This document shows positions 7,037 to 11,990 of a stretch of DNA of 12,398 bases, in pieces (within the stretch, counting starts at the first letter, position 1; each line of letters starts with the position of its first letter). Source of the stretch: Clostridiales bacterium (GTDB lineage: Bacteria; Bacillota; Clostridia; Christensenellales; Aristaeellaceae); contig SFGO01000075.1 in assembly GCA_004556545.1 (NCBI GenBank), forward strand, positions 1-12,398, given 5' to 3'. The position numbers were made by a program, and so were the translations under genes. The notes beneath the pieces were generated by a model. It did no database searches, was not told the DNA's origin, and saw only the letters and a program-made list of their open reading frames with translations.

Positions 7037-7323
7037 GCCTTCGTTCCCTCCAGCAGCCGGTTCATGGTGTCCGTCAGACCCTGATTGACTTCGGGCGTCA
7101 GCTTGACTTCCAGTTGGCGATCCAGCTGGCCCTGCTTCAGCGCCCGTTTCAGGCAGTCGGCGCTGTAGCAGCAGTACGCGCCCCGGCCGGGCTTTTTGCC
7201 GGTCGGATCCAAACTGACCTCGCCCTCCGGCGAGCGCACCACGCGCAGCAGTTCTTTTTTGGGCTTCATCTGCCGACAGCCCACGCACATGCGCATCGGA
7301 ATTTTCTTCGGCTTCACAGGCAT
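7033..7323 (-). CDS. ylxR: YlxR (DUF448) RNA-binding protein
   Basis: The product (96 aa) belongs to the YlxR/DUF448 family of small basic proteins found between nusA and infB. The family signature is clear: a MRMCVGCR segment at 10-17 with Cys13 and Cys16, then ELLRVV, then the strongly conserved PGRGAY at 45-50 followed by CCYSADCL. The four or more cysteines might hold a metal, which I infer only from spacing. I choose the ATG at 7323 because AAAGGAGGG sits 7 nt upstream. The ATG at 7347 would put this site inside the gene. The family has been linked to RNase P binding (the RnpM name) and to transcription regulation in Bacillus. It overlaps ylxQ by 4 bp and is 43 nt from nusA. Confidence 0.92.
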   Translation of the reverse strand: MPVKPKKIPMRMCVGCRQMKPKKELLRVVRSPEGEVSLDPTGKKPGRGAYCCYSADCLKRALKQGQLDRQLEVKLTPEVNQGLTDTMNRLLEGTKA

Positions 7324-7366
7324 CCGAAGGCCCTCCTTTGTTCCCATGGATTCAGGCGCGGACGGC

Positions 7367-8632
7367 TTACAGCGTGTCGTCGTCCTCGTCTTCGCCGCTC
7401 AGCTCCAGCGGCAGGTCGCGCAGCTCCGGCAGGCCGGACTCGGCCATGGCTTCCGGAGAGGCAGGCTCATTGTACAGCGCCTGATAGCCCATGGCAAGAT
7501 TTTCTTCCATCGGCTGATCGTCCACCGGCAGGTCGAACATTTCGGCGGCCTGGCTCTGGCTCTTGATATCGATGCGCCAGCCGGTGAGCTTGGCGGCCAG
7601 ACGGGCGTTCTGGCCCTCCTTGCCGATGGCCAGGCTCAGCTGGTTGTCCGGCACCACCACGCGGCAGGCCTTTTCCGTATCGGAAACAAACACGCTGAGC
7701 ACGTGGGCGGGATTCAACGCGTTGGCGATGAATTCGGCGGGATCGGCAGACCACTTGATGATGTCGATCTTTTCGTTCTTCAGTTCATCCACCACTTTTT
7801 CCACGCGGTTGCCCCGGGGGCCGACGCACGCGCCTACGGGATCGATGGTGATATCGGTGGAATGCACGGCCATCTTGGTGCGGCTTCCGGCTTCCCGGGC
7901 GATGGACTTGATCTGCACCACGCCCGCGGCGATTTCAGGCACTTCCATCTCAAACAGCCGCTTCACCAGACCGGGATGGATCCGGCTGACGCGAACCTGC
8001 GGCCCGTGGAGCATTTCCCGGCCGGTGCGGTTCACTTCCAGCACATATACTTTAATATGATCGTCGATGTGATATTCCTCGCCGGGCATATATTCGCTGG
8101 GCTCCATGATGCCCTCCGTGCGGCCCAGCTCCACATACACGCCCTTGGGCTCCACCCGCTGCACGATGGCGGTGAGGATCTCGTTTTCCTTATCGGAGTA
8201 TTCCTCATAGATGCGGCCCTGCTCCGCTTCGCGGATGCGCTGCATGATAACCTGCTTGGCGGTCTGGGCGGCGGTGCGCAGGAAGCCCTTGGGGGTCACG
8301 TCGATCTCGGCAATATCGCCCATCCGGTAGTCAGGGCGGATCTTCTGCGCCTCTTCCAGCGTGATCTGGTTGGCGGGATCCTCCAGCTCGTCGGTGATGG
8401 TCTTGCGGGCGAACACATGCACGTCGCCGGTATTGCGGTCCATGGTGACGGACAGGTTGCTGGGCGCGTTCTCCTCCCGGGAGACGTTCTTCCGATAAGC
8501 GGCCTTCATGGCCTCTTCGATGGCATTAAAGAGAATCTCCGGCTCGATGTCCTTTTCTGCGCACAGCGCTTTGACCGCGTCCACGATCTCCCGGTGTCCG
8601 TTCTGCTGCTGATTCTTTTTCGTAACCCTCAT
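7367..8632 (-). CDS. nusA: Transcription elongation/termination factor NusA
   Basis: NusA (421 aa) binds RNA polymerase and nascent RNA and modulates pausing, termination and antitermination. The order of domains is standard: an N-terminal RNA-polymerase-binding domain (about 13-145), S1 (about 150-215, with VYVELGRTEGIM), KH1 (about 230-300, with GACVGPRGNR at 267-276) and KH2 (about 305-360, with AIGKEGQNARLAAKLTG). The tail (361-421) is acidic, ending in EDEDDDTL, and has no C-terminal repeats of the E. coli type. The ATG has AGGAG 9 nt upstream. The first dozen residues are a small polar extension compared with many NusA proteins. It lies 40 nt after rimP, the usual pairing, and may also control its own operon through the leader attenuator. 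Confidence 0.97.
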   Translation of the reverse strand: MRVTKKNQQQNGHREIVDAVKALCAEKDIEPEILFNAIEEAMKAAYRKNVSREENAPSNLSVTMDRNTGDVHVFARKTITDELEDPANQITLEEAQKIRPDYRMGDIAEIDVTPKGFLRTAAQTAKQVIMQRIREAEQGRIYEEYSDKENEILTAIVQRVEPKGVYVELGRTEGIMEPSEYMPGEEYHIDDHIKVYVLEVNRTGREMLHGPQVRVSRIHPGLVKRLFEMEVPEIAAGVVQIKSIAREAGSRTKMAVHSTDITIDPVGACVGPRGNRVEKVVDELKNEKIDIIKWSADPAEFIANALNPAHVLSVFVSDTEKACRVVVPDNQLSLAIGKEGQNARLAAKLTGWRIDIKSQSQAAEMFDLPVDDQPMEENLAMGYQALYNEPASPEAMAESGLPELRDLPLELSGEDEDDDTL

Positions 8633-8672
8633 TGCTTCTTACTCCTGTTTCATGATATTTCGATCTGTTTTT

Positions 8673-9209
8673 TTATTCAAATTCCATCTCGGAAAAATCG
8701 CCGTCCAGCGCTTCTCCGCCTTCGGGAAGATCGTCCTCGTCAAAGTCGATGATCGGTTTGACAATGGCCACGGCCTTGCGGGGGAAGGTCAGCTCTTCGC
8801 CCTCCGCAGGCTGAAGAACGACCTGCTCGTCGGTAAAATCCTTCAAAAGGCCCTGAAACAGCTTGGAGCCGTTCTGGGCGGCAAACAGGCGGACTTCCAC
8901 CAGCGCGTCCCGGTTTTTCTCAAAATCGCGGCGGGTCTTGATGGGACGATCCATCCCGGCGCTGGACACCTCCATGATGTCGTAATCCACATCGTCCACC
9001 AGCGGCTGCAGGGCACGGTGATATTTTTCGCAGTCGTCAAGGCTGATGCCGCCCTCCCGGTCAATAAACACCAGCAGGCACTTGCCCCGGCTTTCCTTCT
9101 GCAGGGAGACCTCTACCAGCTCCACGCCCTGTTCGTCGGCCAGCTGCTGGGCCAGCCGTTCCACATCCTGCACGGCGCTGCGGGAGGCGGTCATTTTCTT
9201 CTTTGCCAT
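8673..9209 (-). CDS. rimP: Ribosome maturation factor RimP
   Basis: RimP (178 aa) helps assembly of the 30S subunit. The N-terminal alpha/beta domain (about 11-90) contains VELVEVSL, LLVFIDREGGISLDDC and the family signature EVSSAGMDRPI (80-90; the consensus has Pro-Gly where this has Ala-Gly). An Sm-like C-terminal domain follows (about 91-155). The last 25 residues are an acidic extension, making the protein longer than the usual 150 or so. The ATG is preceded by GGAGG at 11 nt, a slightly long spacing; two closer ATGs at 9216 and 9220 are out of frame. It is the first gene of the operon, behind a leader of about 250 nt. Confidence 0.95.
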   Translation of the reverse strand: MAKKKMTASRSAVQDVERLAQQLADEQGVELVEVSLQKESRGKCLLVFIDREGGISLDDCEKYHRALQPLVDDVDYDIMEVSSAGMDRPIKTRRDFEKNRDALVEVRLFAAQNGSKLFQGLLKDFTDEQVVLQPAEGEELTFPRKAVAIVKPIIDFDEDDLPEGGEALDGDFSEMEFE

Positions 9210-9263
9210 CCGTCATTCATCCTCCGGTAGTGTTCTGTTTAGCGGAAACAGGAAGAACGCAAC

Positions 9264-9286
9264 AAAAAAAGCGGCCGTTATCGCTT
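9264..9286 (-). terminator. Candidate attenuator terminator in rimP leader
   Basis: On the minus strand a 5-bp stem (AAGCG at 9286-9282, CGCTT at 9273-9269) with an 8-nt loop runs into seven T bases (9270-9264), about 55 nt before the rimP start. A slightly longer 7-bp alternative pairs AAAAGCG near 9303-9297 with the same downstream arm. Either stem is weak, as in terminators that need help from NusA. The upstream arm can instead pair with 9384-9377, described as a finding. Autoregulation of the nusA operon by a NusA-dependent terminator is, as I recall, known in Bacillus. Confidence 0.45.
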
Positions 9287-9440
9287 ACAACCTTTCGCTT
9301 TTGCGGCTTGCAAACAACGACCCGGGAACTCCCATGCCGGCCGCGATGCTGTCAGCTGCCCTCAAGCAGAAAAGGAAAGCGATACCCACTCTTTTCGAAA
9401 ACCCTTCTTTCTGTATCCTTCGTCGAAATGGTACCAGAAA

Positions 9441-9463
9441 CCTGCCTTCGAATGAAAGGCAGG
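9441..9463. promoter_or_regulatory. Inverted repeat over rimP transcription start
   Basis: The perfect 8-bp inverted repeat CCTGCCTT/AAGGCAGG has a 7-nt spacer and lies immediately downstream of the rimP -10 box, so it spans the predicted start site. It could be an operator for a dimeric repressor. If transcription starts slightly earlier than expected it would instead form a 5' hairpin in the mRNA. Confidence 0.4.
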
Positions 9464-9466
9464 GTC

Positions 9467-9495
9467 AGTATACCACATCACCAAAGGAAATACAA
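9467..9495 (-). promoter_or_regulatory. Promoter of rimP-ribF operon
   Basis: The -35 TTGTAT (9495-9490) and -10 TATACT (9472-9467) are 17 bp apart, and TGG before the -10 gives an extended -10 element. This is a good housekeeping sigma factor promoter. Expected transcription start is near 9460, leaving about 250 nt of leader before rimP. Confidence 0.75.
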
Positions 9496-9498
9496 GGG

Positions 9499-9526
9499 CT
9501 TCCCCGGCGGGTTTTTGCCGGAGAAG
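9499..9526 (-). terminator. Hairpin after the fusion gene
   Basis: A 10-bp stem (9499-9508 with 9517-9526, one wobble pair) and an 8-nt loop lie 16 nt beyond the stop of the GrpB-pyrophosphatase-Nudix gene and just before the rimP -35 box. On the minus strand the following bases (CCCTTGTATTT) are only loosely U-rich, so termination may be partial. Confidence 0.4.
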
Positions 9527-9542
9527 GGGAAATTTTGTCTTC

Positions 9543-10799
9543 TTAGCCCTGTTTTGACAAAAAGCGCTCCGCTTTTTCCAGAATGGGCCGATAGCCCTGA
9601 TGCAGCAGGGACAGTGCCTGTTCGGCGTTCATCCAGCGGGCCGTGACGATCTCCTCCTGCCGCAGGGACAGTTCGCCCTCCAGACGGCCCTGAAACAGCG
9701 TGACCCGCTTCTGTCCCTTCCGTTCCTTCAGCGCATAGGTGATCTCCTGCCGGAAGCCGTCCGCCAGTTCCACCCGGCAGCCCGTCTCTTCCAGCGTTTC
9801 CCGCAGCACCGTTTCCCGCTCGGTCTCCCCCATTTCCTGATGGCCCTTGGGGAAGCTCCATGTATTGGACTCCCGCTGAAGCAGCAGCAGGTATTCGAAG
9901 CCCTTTTCGCCTCGCCGGAAGGGAATCACGCCGCAGGAGTGATGGTACAGCGGCTCCACCTGACTGCAATGATATTGTTCCTGAAAGAACACCTGCTGCG
10001 CGATCTGCGCCTGATCGAAAATCATCCCGTCCGGCGCGGCTACCAGCTTGTCCTCGTTGTCATCCTGCCGGTGAATGATGCCGATCACCCGGCCGTCAAA
10101 GGTTTCCAGCGGCTCCTGAACGCCCAGCACGTACACGTCCAGCTCTTCCCCGTCGCCGCCCACCACGCCGGGCAGATAGCCGTAGTTGATGGGATAATAC
10201 AGCCCAGGGTGCTTGGGATGCTCCGTTCCGAGGGGCCGGTCCATTTCCGCATGAACCCGCTCCCCCAGAAAAGACCAGACCAGCGCCTTGCGCAGCGCAT
10301 AGGCGATCCATTCCGCCTTGCCCTCGGTGTAGGCCTTGCGGTCGTTGGGAAAGCGCTGCTGAAGCTCCTTTTTCAGGGCTTCATATTCCGCCGCCTTCTT
10401 CGGGTAGAAATTCAGATAATCCCGAAAATTCAAATAATTGCGCCATTCCATGCTTTCCGCCCGCACCACGTGAATATGGCAGGTGCGGATATCTGCTTCC
10501 AGATCGCCACAGACCAGCAAAATCTGTCCTTCGTCATCACAGTGCGCCGCGTGATAAAAGCCCTGCTTTTCCAGCGCGGGGAACAGCGGCTCCACGTCCG
10601 AAAGCTGCCGAACGGCCACCGCCAGATCCACGATCGGCTTGGCCTGAATCGCCGGGACGGCGGTGCTGCCCACGTGCTGCATCTCCACGGCCCGATCCCC
10701 CAAAATAGCCCGAAGCCTGTCCATGGTTTCCGCAGCGTAGGTTTCCCAGCTTTTCTCATGAGGCGCCAGCAGAACCGTTCCCCGTTTCAGTCCCAGCAT
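9543..10799 (-). CDS. GrpB-pyrophosphatase-Nudix fusion protein
   Basis: This single open frame of 418 codons has three modules. Residues 1-172 are GrpB/UPF0157, a nucleotidyltransferase-like family of uncertain function, with HVGSTAVP (42-49), KPIVDLAV (54-61) and YLNFRDYL. Residues about 173-285 resemble a family I inorganic pyrophosphatase: EMDRPLGTEHPKHPG, YYPINYGYLPG, GDGEELDVYVLGV (215-227) and IIHRQDDNEDKLVA. The catalytic signature is DGEELD where the usual form is D-x-D-P/E-x-D, so the third position is Glu. Residues about 288-418 are Nudix, with a full box G319-x5-E325-x7-RETLEETG(340), and FPKGH before it resembles diadenosine-tetraphosphate hydrolases. All three act on, or resemble enzymes acting on, nucleotides or diphosphates, so a clean-up or alarmone-hydrolysis role is a guess. 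The ATG has AGGGGG 9 nt upstream. It has its own promoter and no overlap with neighbours. Confidence 0.88.
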   Translation of the reverse strand: MLGLKRGTVLLAPHEKSWETYAAETMDRLRAILGDRAVEMQHVGSTAVPAIQAKPIVDLAVAVRQLSDVEPLFPALEKQGFYHAAHCDDEGQILLVCGDLEADIRTCHIHVVRAESMEWRNYLNFRDYLNFYPKKAAEYEALKKELQQRFPNDRKAYTEGKAEWIAYALRKALVWSFLGERVHAEMDRPLGTEHPKHPGLYYPINYGYLPGVVGGDGEELDVYVLGVQEPLETFDGRVIGIIHRQDDNEDKLVAAPDGMIFDQAQIAQQVFFQEQYHCSQVEPLYHHSCGVIPFRRGEKGFEYLLLLQRESNTWSFPKGHQEMGETERETVLRETLEETGCRVELADGFRQEITYALKERKGQKRVTLFQGRLEGELSLRQEEIVTARWMNAEQALSLLHQGYRPILEKAERFLSKQG

Positions 10800-10840
10800 C
10801 CTTCTTTTCCCCCTTTGCCCGTATGGGTTCCTCCGCCGCT

Positions 10841-10869
10841 ATTATAGCACGAAAAAGCGTGCCCGGCAA
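10841..10869 (-). promoter_or_regulatory. Promoter of fusion gene with palindrome
   Basis: On the minus strand the -35 TTGCCG (10869-10864) and the perfect -10 TATAAT (10846-10841) are 17 bp apart. Between them is a 5-bp inverted repeat, GCACG-N6-CGTGC (10847-10862), well placed to act as an operator. The start codon lies about 40 bp downstream. Confidence 0.75.
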
Positions 10870-10879
10870 AATGGGGTGG

Positions 10880-10908
10880 TTGTCTTTGAACCGGAACTAT
10901 GATAAAAT
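10880..10908 (+). promoter_or_regulatory. Divergent promoter for small protein
   Basis: TTGTCT (10880-10885) and TAAAAT (10903-10908) are 17 bp apart on the plus strand. It stands back to back with the promoter of the fusion gene, only 10 bp between the two -35 boxes, so one regulator could affect both. Confidence 0.55.
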
Positions 10909-10952
10909 GAGGTCGGCAGAGGGAAAAGAGCGGCATCTGGAGGAAGCTTTCC

Positions 10953-11054
10953 ATGATGGATTTTATCGTTGATCTGTTTGCGGAAATCGCTGATTTCTTT
11001 ATTTCTTTTTGGGCAGACCATGTGATTGACAGGTTTACGAAAAGAAAGAAATAA
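10953..11054 (+). CDS. 33-aa small hydrophobic protein, unknown
   Basis: I do not recognise a named gene. The open frame has a strong GGAGG 9 nt before the first ATG (10953) and a promoter 45 bp upstream of that. The 33-residue product starts MMDFIVDLFAEIADFFISFW and ends in a basic TKRKK tail. It is about half hydrophobic and rich in Phe, with Asp/Glu spaced every 3-4 residues in the first half (D3, D7, E11, D14). It could form a membrane-associated amphipathic helix or one short membrane segment with a positively charged cytoplasmic end. Small proteins of this style are frequent in Clostridia. A holin-like, toxin or membrane-stress role cannot be told apart from sequence. The GNAT gene begins 101 bp downstream on the same strand and may be co-transcribed. 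Confidence 0.6.
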   Translation: MMDFIVDLFAEIADFFISFWADHVIDRFTKRKK

Positions 11055-11155
11055 TCGCTTGAGAGAGAAACCTGAATATATGTACATGAATATCAGAAAC
11101 AACCATCAATCACATTGAATTCCAAATGGTTAAACTTAAAGGAGAAAAGAAGAGA

Positions 11156-11680
11156 ATGGCGGACGACTTGCAGTTGTACATTCCCAATCAGGAGGATGGA
11201 TGGTTTTATATACAGATGATGTCTGATCCGGAAACCATGGCTTACAACGCGCCGTGGTTTCCGCCGGATGGATGTATTCCGGAACCAGAATCCGAGTGGC
11301 TGAATCTTCAGAAAAACTGGATTGGGAAAGAGCCGCAGCGGTTCTATGCATTCCTGCAAAGAAAAAGCGACGGCGTATTCGTGGGCGACGTCAATTATCA
11401 TGATAACCCCAAACAGAACTGGTGTGATATGGGCATCGTGATCTACGCGCCGGAAAGAGGAAAGGGCTATGGCAAGCAAGGCCTTCGCCTGTTAATGGAT
11501 CGAGCCTTCAGGAGCGGTAATGTGTCCCGATTGCACAACGATTTTGAAACAACTCGCGATGCAGCCTACCGCCTCCACAAATCAGCGGGTTTCAGAGAAA
11601 CGAATACGCTTGACGGTTGCGTTCAATTAGAAATAACCCGAGAGGAATATCTGCAAAACAATCGCTTTTTGAAACAATAA
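11156..11680 (+). CDS. GNAT-family N-acetyltransferase
   Basis: The product (174 aa) is a Gcn5-related acetyltransferase that would move an acetyl group from acetyl-CoA to an amine. The acetyl-CoA pyrophosphate loop is RGKGYG (101-106) after the beta-4 strand DMGIVIYAPE, followed by the helix KQGLRLLMDRAF. The segment NDFETTRDAAYRLHKSAGF is motif B with the Tyr/Leu typical of the family. The substrate is not predictable. It is not RimI-like in its N-terminus. I choose ATG 11156 because GGAG lies 11 nt upstream (11141-11144). The ATG at 11126 would put that site inside the gene and add ten charged residues. Codon use is more A/T-rich than in the operon, which suggests transfer. No terminator with a T-run follows directly. 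Confidence 0.88.
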   Translation: MADDLQLYIPNQEDGWFYIQMMSDPETMAYNAPWFPPDGCIPEPESEWLNLQKNWIGKEPQRFYAFLQRKSDGVFVGDVNYHDNPKQNWCDMGIVIYAPERGKGYGKQGLRLLMDRAFRSGNVSRLHNDFETTRDAAYRLHKSAGFRETNTLDGCVQLEITREEYLQNNRFLKQ

Positions 11681-11714
11681 TCATCAATCATAGTCCATAT
11701 GATCGGAATGCCAA

Positions 11715-11754
11715 AGGCGCGGCTGCAAAAGCCGCGCCTCAGAGTGTCAAAAAA
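11715..11754. repeat. 40-bp hairpin repeat, copy A
   Basis: A 10-bp perfect stem (AGGCGCGGCT, 5-nt loop GCAAA, AGCCGCGCCT) is followed by CAG-AG-TGTCAAAAAA. It recurs at 11896-11935 with two changed bases. After the GNAT gene the plus strand shows no T-run beyond the stem, so it is not a normal terminator for that gene, although read on the minus strand it is preceded by T's. Confidence 0.8.
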
Positions 11755-11762
11755 GTGGAGGT

Positions 11763-11860
11763 GCAGGAGGCACTGCCTCCTGCCGGGGTTATAGGGGCAG
11801 AGCCCCTAACCCTTGCGCCGCAGCACTTTCCCCGCAAACCAGCGTAGCGCTGTTTGCGGG
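11763..11860. repeat. Mosaic of three intergenic hairpins
   Basis: Three palindromes follow in series. The first is GCAGGAGGCA and its complement (11763-11783). The second is GGGGTTA/TAGGGGC-AGA-GCCCCTA/ACCC (about 11785-11812). The third is a 13-bp stem at 11831-11860 (CCCGCAAAC, one bulge, AGCG, loop TAG). No coding potential is seen. Such GGGGCAGAGCCCC modules look like a dispersed non-autonomous repeat family. Confidence 0.6.
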
Positions 11861-11896
11861 CGCTGACGGCCAACTTTGGGTTTTTCGACAGGCTGA
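11846..11896. repeat. 51-bp dispersed repeat, right copy
   Basis: This is the same 51-bp sequence as 126-176 with three mismatches, in direct orientation 11.7 kb apart. Its end provides the left arm of the long hairpin at 11881-11935. Confidence 0.8.
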
Positions 11897-11935
11897 GGCG
11901 CGGCTGCAAAAGCCGCGCCTCAGTCTGTCAAAAAA
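11881..11935. repeat. Long 25-bp hairpin, repeat copy B
   Basis: Arms of 25 nt (11881-11905 and 11911-11935) pair around loop GCAAA, with only two non-Watson-Crick positions. The outer ends are T-rich on the left and A-rich on the right, so a transcript in the minus direction would end in a U run. The inner part, with its right arm, is the copy of 11715-11754. Confidence 0.75.
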
Positions 11936-11958
11936 GGTCGCGAATCGCGGCCTTTTTT
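11931..11958. terminator. Bidirectional terminator before the transposase
   Basis: A GGTCGCG-AAT-CGCGGCC stem (one G-T pair) is flanked by six A's and followed by six T's, so it is a symmetrical intrinsic terminator. It sits directly in front of the transposase promoter and would stop incoming transcription from the left, an arrangement known to limit transposase expression in insertion sequences. Confidence 0.75.
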
Positions 11959-11966
11959 GATATAAT
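11958..11966 (+). promoter_or_regulatory. Extended -10 promoter of transposase
   Basis: TGATATAAT is an extended -10 element with a perfect TATAAT (11961-11966). The -35 position (about 11938-11943, TCGCGA) lies inside the terminator stem and is poor. Expected transcription start is about 20 bp before the ATG. Confidence 0.55.
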
Positions 11967-11990
11967 AGGTGATAATAATAGGAGCAGGTG

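Larger units (their letters stand above)
11681..11990. mobile_element. Left flank of an insertion sequence
   Basis: The 310 bases between the GNAT gene and the transposase hold no gene. They contain copy A, the hairpin mosaic, the 51-bp repeat, copy B, the terminator and the transposase promoter, each listed separately. The left end of the insertion sequence probably lies between about 11920 and 11960, but no terminal inverted repeat can be proved. Confidence 0.4.

Noticed and set aside
6722..7288. 188-codon reading of ylxQ
   Set aside because: The first 84 codons lie in another frame of ylxR and match no family. The true YlxQ starts at 7036, where the ATGA overlap occurs.
9210..9460. Known riboswitch or T-box in the rimP leader
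   Set aside because: I found no T-box motif of the GGTGGNACCGCG type and no other riboswitch signature. Only the attenuator-like pairing is supported.
10842..11102. Minus-strand frame of 86 codons over the divergent promoters
   Set aside because: It covers both promoters and the small-protein gene, has no ribosome site, and its composition looks non-coding.
11055..11155. Separate promoter for the acetyltransferase
   Set aside because: TTGAGA at 11059-11064 has no acceptable -10 at 16-18 bp; the only landmark is the palindrome ATGTACAT. Co-transcription with the small-protein gene is simpler.
11126..11155. Upstream ATG of the acetyltransferase
   Set aside because: The GGAG site lies inside this stretch and serves the ATG at 11156; the extra residues are only basic filler.
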